Below, piece after piece: positions 51,197 to 59,993 of a DNA stretch of 64,000 bases. A program made the translations under genes and the position numbers. Origin of the DNA: Zunongwangia atlantica 22II14-10F7 (GTDB taxonomy: Bacteria > Bacteroidota > Bacteroidia > Flavobacteriales > Flavobacteriaceae); NCBI RefSeq assembly GCF_002094855.1, contig NZ_ARYN01000004.1:62001-126000 (forward strand), given 5' to 3'. The notes under the pieces were generated by a model. It saw nothing but the letters and a program-made list of their open reading frames with translations, was not told the DNA's origin and searched no databases. Positions within the stretch are counted from its first letter, which is position 1. Each line of letters opens with the position of its first letter.

Positions 51197-54135
51197 TGAT
51201 GTTAAGAGCCAGTTTTAGGTTATTCTTACCAACATTTTTATTTCTATTTATTTTTAGTGCAGCTGCACAAAAGCAAACTACTCCAGATCCATTAGTAACT
51301 AAGGATAGTTTAGCTCAAAAAAAATGGGTAGATAGTGTTTATTCCGGTTTTTCTTTAGAAGAGAAATTAGGCCAGCTTTTTATGGTCGATGTGTTTTCTA
51401 ACGGGAGTGAAGCTGGAATTCAAAAAGTAAAAGACTTAATTTCAGAAAATCATATTGGTGGTGTGATTTTCTCGAAAGGTGGTCCGGGGAGAGAAGCCAA
51501 AATTACCAACGAATTTCAGGAATTAAGTAAAACACCTCTTTTGGTGGGAATGGATGCCGAATGGGGTTTGGCAATGCGCTTGGATTCTACTTTTGCGCTT
51601 CCATGGAACATGACGCTGGGTGCGATTCAGAATAATAAATTAATTGAAGAAGCCGGTGCGGCAATTTCCAGGCATACCAAGCGATTGGGAATTCATATTA
51701 ATTTTGCTCCGGTAGTAGATATTAATACCAATCCGCTTAACCCAATTATCGGGAATCGCTCTTTTGGAGAGAATAAAATAAATGTTACTGAAAAAGCACT
51801 TGCTTTTATGCGAGGGATGCACCGTGAGGGAATTTTATCGAGTGCCAAACATTTCCCGGGACACGGCGATACAGATCAGGATTCACATAAAACTTTACCA
51901 TCAGTAAATTTCCCTAAAGAACGTATAGAAGGTGTAGAGTTATATCCTTACAGAGAGCTTATTAAAGATAGCCTTAGCAGTGTGATGGTGGCGCATTTAA
52001 ATGTTCCTGCTTTAGGTACCCAGGAAGGCAGGCCAACATCACTTTCTAAAAAAGTTGTAACAGAAATGTTACGTGAAAATCTACAATTTAAAGGACTAAT
52101 TTTTACTGATGCCTTAAATATGCGTGGCGCATCTAATTACGATGAGCCTGGCGAAATCGATCTGGCGGCCTTTAGAGCAGGAAATGATATCCTATTAATT
52201 TCTGAAGATGTTCCAAAATCGATAGATAAATTGAAGTCGGCTTATCTTTCAGGTGAAATTACTGAAGATCGTTTGGCGCATTCAGTAAAAAAGATTCTGA
52301 AAGCAAAGTATAAAGCAGGTTTACATCATTACAAACCTGTGGCCGAGCGATTTCTATTTGAAGAGTTAAATAGTGTTCGCGACGATGCTTTATACGAGCA
52401 ATTGATGGAAAATGCCATGACTTTAATAAGAAATAATAAAGGAATGGTACCCGTTAAAAACCTGGAAGATCAAAAAATCGCTTATGTAGAACTGGGTGAT
52501 GATGATGGTACAGCCTTTCTTCAGCAATTAAAGAAATATGCAAAAGTAGATCATATTTCCGCAGAAAAATTACCCGACCTTTTATACAAACTTAAAGATT
52601 ACAATTATGTAATTGTTGGTTTTCATAAAAGTAACGACAATCCTTGGAAATCGTATCGATTTAGTAGTAAAGACCTATTATGGTTACATGAAATTTCTAA
52701 AGAAAACAACACGCTTTTATCGGTCTTTACCAGCCCATATTCACTTTTAGATATACGTAGTACTACAAATATTCAAAGTGTTTTGGTAGCCTATCAAAAC
52801 AGTGATGTAGCACAGCGAAAAGCCGCTCAGGTTATTTTTGGAGCTATACCGGCAAGAGGAAAATTACCGGTGAGTACAGGCTTAGAATTTCCTGAAGGTA
52901 CGGGTTACGATACCAAAGCTATAGAGCGTTTAAGTTATGGCGGGCCAGAAACGGTGGGAATGAATTCTTTTAAACTGAAGAAAATAGATTCTATCGTTAA
53001 TTATGCCATTGCTAAAAAAATGACTCCGGGTGCGCAGGTTTTGGTAGCAAGAAAAGGCAAGGTGATTTATAATAAAAACTTTGGATTTCATACTTACGAG
53101 CATATAAAACCGGTTAGTGATACTTCGGTTTACGATTTAGCCTCGCTTACCAAAATTTTAGCCACGCTTCCATTGGTGATGGAGCAGGTAGAGGAAGGTG
53201 TTATTAGTTTTGATACGAAATTGGGCGAAATGATGCCTGTTTTTAAAGGAACCAATAAAGAGAATATAAGTCTGCAGGACATGTTAATGCATTATGCACG
53301 TTTAAAAGCCTGGATTCCTTTTTATGTTCCTACGATTGATGCCGTAACTAAAAGTCCTTCTAAACTTTATTATCACGAAGCTGCAGACGAGCGTTTTAAC
53401 ACGCAGGTGGCCGAGCATATGTTTATTAGAGAAGATATGCAGGACACCATTATAAATATCATTGCTGAAAGTGATCTAAACCGAAGAAAAGAGTATAAGT
53501 ATAGCGACCTGCCATTTTATATTCTGAAATATTATTTGGAAGGTTATTATAAAACCAACTTAAATAGTTTAACTCAGGATCGATTTTATAAATCTTTAGG
53601 AGCAAATTTTACGGGCTATTTACCACTTACCAGGTTTCCTGTAGATGAAATTGTGCCGACTGAAAATGATAAGTTATGGCGTGGGCAGTTAGTTCATGGT
53701 TATGTTCACGATCAGGGAGCGGCTATGCAAGGAGGTATTGGTGGCCATGCAGGATTATTTAGTAATGCTAACGATGTTGCAAAAATAATGCAGGCCTATT
53801 TACAGGGAGGTTCCTACGGAAATGAAAAATTTTTAAATCCTGCTACGATTGAAAAATTTAATACCTGCTATTATTGTGAAGAAAATGTAAGGCGTGGTGT
53901 AGGTTTCGACAAACCCCAAATAAAAGGCAGCGGCCCGGCATGTTCCTGCGCTTCTAAAAGTAGTTTTGGACATAGCGGATTTACCGGAACCTTTGCCTGG
54001 GCAGATCCCGAAGAAGAATTAGTGTATATCTTTTTATCAAATAGAGTATATCCAGATTCTACAAATAGAAAGCTGATTTACGAAGATATTAGAACAAAAA
54101 TACAGCAGCTAATTTACGATGCTATCGATTATTAA
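51196..54135 (+). CDS. Glycoside hydrolase family 3 / serine beta-lactamase-like fusion
   Basis: A 979-residue exported protein. A signal peptide (MMLRASFRLFLPTFLFLFIF) is followed by a NagZ-like GH3 domain at residues about 40-370, with AKHFPGHGDTDQDSHKTLP (the NagZ His-Asp pair) and FTDALNMRGA (nucleophile Asp), then a GH3 C-terminal-like part. Residues about 590-970 form a class C beta-lactamase/DD-peptidase-type domain: SLTK (nucleophile Ser), YSD and HSG. The ATG at 51196 forms a TAATG overlap with the preceding gene. The likely role is periplasmic cell-wall turnover: N-acetylglucosamine release plus peptide processing. Confidence 0.92.
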   Translation: MMLRASFRLFLPTFLFLFIFSAAAQKQTTPDPLVTKDSLAQKKWVDSVYSGFSLEEKLGQLFMVDVFSNGSEAGIQKVKDLISENHIGGVIFSKGGPGREAKITNEFQELSKTPLLVGMDAEWGLAMRLDSTFALPWNMTLGAIQNNKLIEEAGAAISRHTKRLGIHINFAPVVDINTNPLNPIIGNRSFGENKINVTEKALAFMRGMHREGILSSAKHFPGHGDTDQDSHKTLPSVNFPKERIEGVELYPYRELIKDSLSSVMVAHLNVPALGTQEGRPTSLSKKVVTEMLRENLQFKGLIFTDALNMRGASNYDEPGEIDLAAFRAGNDILLISEDVPKSIDKLKSAYLSGEITEDRLAHSVKKILKAKYKAGLHHYKPVAERFLFEELNSVRDDALYEQLMENAMTLIRNNKGMVPVKNLEDQKIAYVELGDDDGTAFLQQLKKYAKVDHISAEKLPDLLYKLKDYNYVIVGFHKSNDNPWKSYRFSSKDLLWLHEISKENNTLLSVFTSPYSLLDIRSTTNIQSVLVAYQNSDVAQRKAAQVIFGAIPARGKLPVSTGLEFPEGTGYDTKAIERLSYGGPETVGMNSFKLKKIDSIVNYAIAKKMTPGAQVLVARKGKVIYNKNFGFHTYEHIKPVSDTSVYDLASLTKILATLPLVMEQVEEGVISFDTKLGEMMPVFKGTNKENISLQDMLMHYARLKAWIPFYVPTIDAVTKSPSKLYYHEAADERFNTQVAEHMFIREDMQDTIINIIAESDLNRRKEYKYSDLPFYILKYYLEGYYKTNLNSLTQDRFYKSLGANFTGYLPLTRFPVDEIVPTENDKLWRGQLVHGYVHDQGAAMQGGIGGHAGLFSNANDVAKIMQAYLQGGSYGNEKFLNPATIEKFNTCYYCEENVRRGVGFDKPQIKGSGPACSCASKSSFGHSGFTGTFAWADPEEELVYIFLSNRVYPDSTNRKLIYEDIRTKIQQLIYDAIDY

Positions 54136-54195
54136 GGAAAACTGCCTGAAAATGATTAAATTGAATCGGTTATCGCCGGTTTTAAAAACGCATTA

Positions 54196-55344
54196 ATGAG
54201 AATAGCAATTGTTTGTTATCCCACCTTTGGTGGAAGTGGAGTAGTAGCTACAGAACTTGGGCTAGCGCTTTCCAGGAGAGGTCACGAAATTCATTTTATT
54301 ACCTATAAACAGCCGGTAAGATTAGATCAGCTTTCCAGTAATGTGAAATTTCACGAAGTTCATGTTCCTAAATATCCTCTTTTTCATTACCAACCATACG
54401 AGCTAGCTTTAAGTAGTAAACTGGTTAATATGGTGAAATTGCATGATATAGAAGTTCTTCATGTGCATTATGCCATTCCGCATGCCTATGCCGGTTATAT
54501 GGCTAAAAAGATGTTAGAAGAGCAGGGAATTCATATTCCAATGGTTACTACTTTGCATGGTACAGATATCACTTTGGTAGGAAATCATCCTTTTTATAAA
54601 CCAGCAGTAACTTTTAGCATTAATGCCAGCGATATGGTGACTTCGGTTTCTGAAAGTTTAAAGCAGGACACCTTAGATCTTTTTGAAATTAAAAATGATA
54701 TTAAGGTTATTCCTAATTTTATAGATGTTTCCAAATATCAGCAAAAAGGTTTTAAAGATTGCCAGCGAGAAATGATGGCCGAGGGAGACGAAAAGATTAT
54801 TACCCATATTAGTAACTTCAGAAAAGTAAAAAGAATTCAGGATACGGTTAAGGTTTTCTATGAAATTCAGAAGAAAATAAAATGCCGTTTAATGATGGTA
54901 GGAGAAGGACCTGAAAAAGAAAAAGCTGAAGATCTTGTCGATGAGTTGGGTATTCAGGATAAAGTGATGTTCTTAGGGCAAAGCCACGAGATAGATAAGA
55001 TTCTATGTTTTTCAGACTTATTTTTATTAACCTCTAAACGTGAAAGTTTTGGTTTGGCAGCCCTGGAAGCAATGATTAATGGAGTGCCAGTGATCTCTAC
55101 AAACACAGGCGGACTTCCAGAAGTTAATGAGCAAGGTGTTTCAGGATATTTATGTGATGTTGGAGATGTAAAAGGAATGGCAAAAAGGGCACTTTCGATA
55201 TTAAGCGACAATCATACGCTTCAAACTTTTAAACAAAATGCTCGTAAGGTTGCAGAGCAATTTGATATAAACCAAATCGTCCCGATGTACGAAGATTTGT
55301 ATACCGAGCTTTTAGAAAAAAGCATAAAAAAAGTGGAAAGTTAA
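54196..55344 (+). CDS. bshA: N-acetyl-alpha-D-glucosaminyl L-malate synthase (bacillithiol)
   Basis: A 382-residue GT4 glycosyltransferase catalysing the first step of bacillithiol synthesis: UDP-GlcNAc plus L-malate. BshA signatures are MRIAIVCYPTFGGSGVVATELGLALSRRGHEIHFITY and VTTLHGTDITLVGNHPFYKPAVTFSINASDMVTSVSESL, plus the GT4 EX7E region ESFGLAALEAMINGVPVISTNTGGLPE. No bshB or bshC is present in the window. Confidence 0.94.
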   Translation: MRIAIVCYPTFGGSGVVATELGLALSRRGHEIHFITYKQPVRLDQLSSNVKFHEVHVPKYPLFHYQPYELALSSKLVNMVKLHDIEVLHVHYAIPHAYAGYMAKKMLEEQGIHIPMVTTLHGTDITLVGNHPFYKPAVTFSINASDMVTSVSESLKQDTLDLFEIKNDIKVIPNFIDVSKYQQKGFKDCQREMMAEGDEKIITHISNFRKVKRIQDTVKVFYEIQKKIKCRLMMVGEGPEKEKAEDLVDELGIQDKVMFLGQSHEIDKILCFSDLFLLTSKRESFGLAALEAMINGVPVISTNTGGLPEVNEQGVSGYLCDVGDVKGMAKRALSILSDNHTLQTFKQNARKVAEQFDINQIVPMYEDLYTELLEKSIKKVES

Positions 55345-55359
55345 CTTTCCACTTTTTTT
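55327..55359 (+). terminator. Bidirectional terminator of bshA and the convergent gene
   Basis: AAAAAAGTGGAAAGTTAACTTTCCACTTTTTTT is a nearly perfect palindrome with A and T runs on either side. The bshA stop codon (TAA) lies in its centre. The minus-strand gene at 55380 ends just beyond it, so it serves both. Confidence 0.88.
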
Positions 55360-55379
55360 ATATAAATTTTCAGCTGATT

Positions 55380-55880
55380 TTAGAATTGATATCTTAATCC
55401 AATTGCAAAATCTGGTGAAAAATCGTCTATTGCTCCGTAATCATTGTGAAAGCCTAATTCTGGTCTTAGATCCAGGGATAACACTAAAGGAATATCAAAA
55501 TTATATTCAACCCCTATATCACCCGCTAATAGAATATAAGCACCATCATTATAATAAGGCTCAAAACGATCGTCGTCTAGATTAGCAATACCAGCACCAG
55601 CACCAACAAACCAGTTAAAACCACCTTCGATATTCCAAACCCATTGGTATAAACCTACAAGTTTTACGACATCATAGTGTTTGTGGTTTCTCCAACCTAA
55701 ATCGAATTCTAATCTGTTATTGTTACTACCTACGGCTCTTTGATATGAAATTTCTGGTCCAAATCCATCATTTCCACCAATTCTAAGTCCTAAAGCGTTA
55801 TCAGCGATTTCCTGTGCATTTCCGTTCGTAAAAAATGCTGAACCTAGGGCTACCATTGCCATTACTAAAAACTTCTTCAT
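55380..55880 (-). CDS. Exported small beta-barrel protein
   Basis: A 166-residue protein with signal peptide (MKKFLVMAMVALGSAFFTNGNAQ) and an OmpW/porin-like eight-strand character: NDGFGPEISYQRAVGSNNNRLEFDLGWRN, GGFNWFVGAGAGIANL, GVEYNFDIPLVLSLDLRPELGFH, ending in the outer-membrane C-terminal signal DFAIGLRYQF. Function unknown. It has a good promoter of its own and shares a terminator with bshA. Confidence 0.85.
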   Translation of the reverse strand: MKKFLVMAMVALGSAFFTNGNAQEIADNALGLRIGGNDGFGPEISYQRAVGSNNNRLEFDLGWRNHKHYDVVKLVGLYQWVWNIEGGFNWFVGAGAGIANLDDDRFEPYYNDGAYILLAGDIGVEYNFDIPLVLSLDLRPELGFHNDYGAIDDFSPDFAIGLRYQF

Positions 55881-55904
55881 ATTTTAATTTTATTGATTTA
55901 AAAG

Positions 55905-55932
55905 CAAATTTAGTTTTTGAAATAATTCCAAA
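55905..55932 (-). promoter_or_regulatory. Promoter of the small beta-barrel gene
   Basis: On the minus strand, TTTG (55932-55929), 16 bases, then TAAATTTG (55912-55905) fit the Bacteroidota promoter, 25 bases before the start codon. Confidence 0.6.
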
Positions 55933-56017
55933 AAGCTTCTGCACGCCAATCTATTGTTAATTATCTTTAAAAATCTGTTAAGCTGTTTAAGCTATTTTGT
56001 GTACTTTTAAAGGCTGT

Positions 56018-58939
56018 ATGGAAAAGAATCTTCAGCAATTAGCAGCGCGACTAGACGGCCAGTTATTCGATGATAAATTATGGCGTTCGATCTATGCGAC
56101 AGATGCATCGGTTTATAGAGAATTACCTTTAGCAGTTTGTTACCCAAAGAATATTAAGGATATAAAAGAACTTATTCTTTTTGCAAAAGAGAATAACACC
56201 TCATTAATACCAAGAACAGCCGGAACTTCTTTGGCTGGGCAGTGTGTTGGTACCGGTATTGTAGTAGACGTCTCTAAACATTTCACAAAAATTTTAAGTG
56301 TAGATACTCAAAATAAAACGGTGACCTTGCAACCCGGGGTGATTCGTGACGATCTAAACCGAATGCTGAAGGGACATGGTCTTTTCTTTGGCCCTAATAC
56401 CTCGACCTCTAATCGTTGTATGGTTGGCGGAATGGTAGGAAACAACAGTAGTGGAACCACGTCTATAAAATACGGAACGACTCGCGAAAAAACAGTTTCC
56501 TTAAAGACGATTCTTAGCGATGGAAGTGAAGCTGAATTTAAAGCGATCACTAAAAAAGAATTTCAGGAAAAGCTGAAATTAGAGAATTTAGAGGGAGATA
56601 TTTACAGAAACATTTTTGAGATCCTTTCTTCTGAAGAAAATAAAAAGGAGATCATCAAAGAATTTCCTCCACGAGAATTACATCGCCGTAATACAGGCTA
56701 TGCGATAGATGAATTAATTTATTCTGATGTTTTTTCTGAAGATTCAGAAGAGCTGATCAATATTTGTCATCTTTTGGCCGGAAGTGAAGGAACTTTAGCT
56801 TTTACAACAGAGCTAACTTTACAATTAGATGATCTACAACCACCTGAAGCAGCCATGATTGCTTCACATTATCGCAGTATCGAAGATTGTTTACAGGATG
56901 TAGCATCTACAATGGAACATTCATTATTTACCTGCGAAATGATGGATAAAACCATTTTGGATTGTACCAAGCAAAACATAAAATATCGCGAAAACAGATT
57001 CTTTATTGAAGAGGATCCTGAGGCTATTTTAATGTTAGAAGTAAGAGCAAATACGGCAGACGAACTTCAGAAGAAAACTCAGGCGTTATTGCAGACTCTT
57101 GAAGATAATGGAATTAGTTACGCTAACCCTATTCTGCATGGCGAGCAGATAAATATGGCTTCAGAATTAAGAAAAGCGGGATTAGGTTTATTAGCAAATA
57201 TCGTTGGTGATAAAAAAGCGGTGGCCTGTATAGAAGATACTGCCGTTGCTTTACCTGTGCTGGCAGATTATATTAATGAGTTCAGCCAGATCATGAAATC
57301 GTACAAGCAAAATGCTGTGTATTATGCTCATGCTGGTGCTGGAGAACTTCATTTACGACCAATTTTGGATCTTAAGAAAAGCGAAGATGTCGCGCTTTTT
57401 AGAAAGATCACTACAGATGTGGCGAAATTGGTGAAAAAATACAATGGTTCTATGAGTGGTGAACATGGCGATGGCCGTGTTCGAGCCGAATTTGTAGAAA
57501 TGATGGTAGGATCTAAAAATTATGCGCTTTTAAAACAAGTGAAAGCAGCATTTGATCCTAATAATATCTTTAATCCGGGGAAAATTATTGATGCTCCGGC
57601 AATGGATACCTCATTGCGATATCAACCAGACCGAGTTGAGCCAGAAATAAAAACCTTGATGAATTTTGACGAAAATCAGGGAATATTACGTTTGGCCGAG
57701 CAATGTAATGGAAGCGGAGATTGTAGAAAATCTCCTGAAAGTGGTGGTACGATGTGCCCAAGCTATCGCGCTACGAAAAATGAAAAAGACACCACAAGAG
57801 CAAGAGCAAATACTTTACGGGAGTTTTTAACCAATTCAGAAAAAGAAAATAAGTTTAGCCATAAAGAAATTAAGGAAGCTTACGATCTTTGTTTAAGCTG
57901 TAAAGGCTGTAAAAGTGAATGCCCAAGTAGTGTAGATGTTGCTGCTTTAAAAGCAGAGTTCCAATATCAATATCAGAAAGAACATGGCTTTTCGACTAGA
58001 AGTAAAGCTTTTGCAAATAATGGCAAAATGAATAAAATGGCTTCTAAAATTCCTGGTGTAGCCAATTTTATGTTTACCAATAGCTTTACCTCTGGAATGG
58101 CAAAAAAAGTGATGGGTGTTGCCCCGCAGAGAAGTCTGCCACAATTATCCAAAACCACTTTAAAGGCCTATTACGAAAAAAATAAAACACGACTAGAACC
58201 TCAAGATTCGATAAAATCTGTCTACTTTTTTAATGATGAATTTACCAATTATCTAGATGCTGAAATTGGTATCGATGCTTTGGAGTTATTAAGTAAGCTT
58301 AATTATAAAGTGATCTTTGTAGATCATGAAGAAAGCGGTAGAGCGCATATTTCTAAAGGGTTTTTAGAAGAAGCTAAAGAAATGGCCAATAAAAATGTGG
58401 CTATATTTAGTGAATTGGTTTCTGAAGATGCTCCGCTAATTGGTTTAGAACCTTCAGCAGTGCTTACATTTAGAGATGAATATTTACGTTTAGCTGATGA
58501 TAGAAAAAAGGCTTCAGATTTATCCAAAAACAGCTTTATTATTGAAGAATTTCTGAAAAAAGAAATCGCTCTGGGGAATATCAAGAAAGAGCAGTTTACT
58601 TCCGAAGAGAAAAATATAAAAATCCACGGGCATTGCCATCAAAAGGCATTATCGAATACCGCGGTGACTTTTGATATTTTAAATCTACCTGAAAATTATA
58701 AGGTAACGATCATTCCATCGGGTTGCTGCGGAATGGCAGGTAGTTTTGGTTACGAAAAAGAGCATTATGAAGTAAGTATGGCGGTAGGGGAGCAGACTTT
58801 GTTTCCAGCAGTTAGAAAAGCTCCTGAAGAAACCATAATTTCAGCGAATGGAACCAGTTGTAGACACCAGATCTATGATGGTACAAAACGCCAGGCACAA
58901 CATCCTGTTAGTATTTTACTAAATGCGCTAAAGGCCTGA
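56018..58939 (+). CDS. FAD-binding oxidase / Fe-S dehydrogenase fusion, YdiJ-like
   Basis: A 973-residue fusion. Residues about 35-260 form the FAD-binding_4 domain (LIPRTAGTSLAGQCVG, NNSSGTTSIKYG, LAGSEGTLAF), followed by the FAD-oxidase C domain ending HAGAGELHLRP and MSGEHGDGRVRAEF. An Fe-S region has CLSCKGCKSECP and, before it, CNGSGDCRKS..MCPS. The C-terminal CCG domain reads HGHCHQKAL and SGCCGMAGSFGYE. Proteins of this build oxidise D-2-hydroxyacids such as D-2-hydroxyglutarate or lactate. The ATG at 56018 is preferred to a TTG at 55997. Confidence 0.92.
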   Translation: MEKNLQQLAARLDGQLFDDKLWRSIYATDASVYRELPLAVCYPKNIKDIKELILFAKENNTSLIPRTAGTSLAGQCVGTGIVVDVSKHFTKILSVDTQNKTVTLQPGVIRDDLNRMLKGHGLFFGPNTSTSNRCMVGGMVGNNSSGTTSIKYGTTREKTVSLKTILSDGSEAEFKAITKKEFQEKLKLENLEGDIYRNIFEILSSEENKKEIIKEFPPRELHRRNTGYAIDELIYSDVFSEDSEELINICHLLAGSEGTLAFTTELTLQLDDLQPPEAAMIASHYRSIEDCLQDVASTMEHSLFTCEMMDKTILDCTKQNIKYRENRFFIEEDPEAILMLEVRANTADELQKKTQALLQTLEDNGISYANPILHGEQINMASELRKAGLGLLANIVGDKKAVACIEDTAVALPVLADYINEFSQIMKSYKQNAVYYAHAGAGELHLRPILDLKKSEDVALFRKITTDVAKLVKKYNGSMSGEHGDGRVRAEFVEMMVGSKNYALLKQVKAAFDPNNIFNPGKIIDAPAMDTSLRYQPDRVEPEIKTLMNFDENQGILRLAEQCNGSGDCRKSPESGGTMCPSYRATKNEKDTTRARANTLREFLTNSEKENKFSHKEIKEAYDLCLSCKGCKSECPSSVDVAALKAEFQYQYQKEHGFSTRSKAFANNGKMNKMASKIPGVANFMFTNSFTSGMAKKVMGVAPQRSLPQLSKTTLKAYYEKNKTRLEPQDSIKSVYFFNDEFTNYLDAEIGIDALELLSKLNYKVIFVDHEESGRAHISKGFLEEAKEMANKNVAIFSELVSEDAPLIGLEPSAVLTFRDEYLRLADDRKKASDLSKNSFIIEEFLKKEIALGNIKKEQFTSEEKNIKIHGHCHQKALSNTAVTFDILNLPENYKVTIIPSGCCGMAGSFGYEKEHYEVSMAVGEQTLFPAVRKAPEETIISANGTSCRHQIYDGTKRQAQHPVSILLNALKA

Positions 58940-58960
58940 AATAATTTATAATTTGAACAT

Positions 58961-58993
58961 AAAACCCTGGTAAATTTATTTGCCAAGGTTTTT
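58961..58993 (+). terminator. Terminator of the FAD/Fe-S dehydrogenase gene
   Basis: AAAACCCTGGTAAAT and ATTTGCCAAGGTTTTT pair with two mismatches and end in a T run, 22 bases after the stop. Confidence 0.6.
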
Positions 58994-59053
58994 ACGTCAA
59001 GATTGTTTTGGATTACCAGAGTCTTTAAAAACACTCTGATGATATCAGATAGT

Positions 59054-59869
59054 TTATTGGTTGCTTTTTCTTTGCTTCCATTTTCTACGCCATAATAAAA
59101 AGGCTGCTAAAATCAATAATATTGGCCAGATGCTAAGTAATAAAAGGAATATTTCGGTAATGATATTCCAGCCTGTTTTTAAGGATTCTTTGGCTTTTGT
59201 GAAAAATCCCTTTTCAAAAGTTTCCGGTTCTTTTTCAAAATCTACTTTTTGATAAATTTCAAGATTAATGGTGCTTTGGCTTACTTTATCCTGTAAATAA
59301 CGTAATCTACCTTCTTTGGCTTCAATTTCTTCGGTAATTTTCCTAATCGCATCTTCTGCAGCGATCACATCTTTTATTTCGCCAGATCGATTTCTAAGAA
59401 TATCAATATAACGCTCTCTAACTTCTTTTTTGGTTTTTAGGCGTGATTCTATATCTATAAATTCTTCTGTAACATCGTTCGAGTTTATTTCTACTCTTCT
59501 AATAAAGGTGGAAGTCCCTTTTAGATCGTTAATGAGCTTATTGAAATTCTCATTATTTACCCTAATTGTAATATTATTAGAAATTTGGTAGTTGGTGCTG
59601 CTTAGATTCATACGAGATATAAAGGCCTCGTATTTAGCACATAAATTTGAAATGTCTTTTGTAGATTCATCGACATTTTTAACCTGAAATTCGAGGTTTG
59701 CATTCCAAATTATTCGGCGATCTGTAGGGTTTTCGGGTTTTTTAAGATCAAAATTGCCAGCGGTTTCATTGCTTTCCATTTCCTCGGTTAAAGAAACATT
59801 GTCCTTGCTGTCATCATAACAGGAAACGGCAAAAAGTAGCATCAGGATAATAATACTAAGCTTTTTCAT
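59054..59869 (-). CDS. DUF4349 lipoprotein
   Basis: A 271-residue lipoprotein with lipobox LFAVSC (Cys17). The DUF4349 domain reads RRIIWNANLEFQVKNVDESTKDISNLCAKY, a beta part (NITIRVNNENFNKLINDLKG), then a coiled-coil with repeating Glu and Lys (ERYIDILRNRSGEIKDVIAAEDAIRKITEEIEAKEGRLRYLQDKV). One C-terminal membrane helix (WPILLILAAFLLW) is followed by a basic tail. Having both a lipid anchor and a membrane helix is normal in this family. Function unknown. Confidence 0.87.
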   Translation of the reverse strand: MKKLSIIILMLLFAVSCYDDSKDNVSLTEEMESNETAGNFDLKKPENPTDRRIIWNANLEFQVKNVDESTKDISNLCAKYEAFISRMNLSSTNYQISNNITIRVNNENFNKLINDLKGTSTFIRRVEINSNDVTEEFIDIESRLKTKKEVRERYIDILRNRSGEIKDVIAAEDAIRKITEEIEAKEGRLRYLQDKVSQSTINLEIYQKVDFEKEPETFEKGFFTKAKESLKTGWNIITEIFLLLLSIWPILLILAAFLLWRRKWKQRKSNQ

Positions 59870-59993
59870 ATTATAAAATTCAGATTTTCAGTATTGTATA
59901 ACATCTATAAACGTTACATTTTATAGTTATGATATTGAATGATGTATAATTTTTTCTGAAAACCGAAAAAAAGTATCGCTATTTTATCGAATA

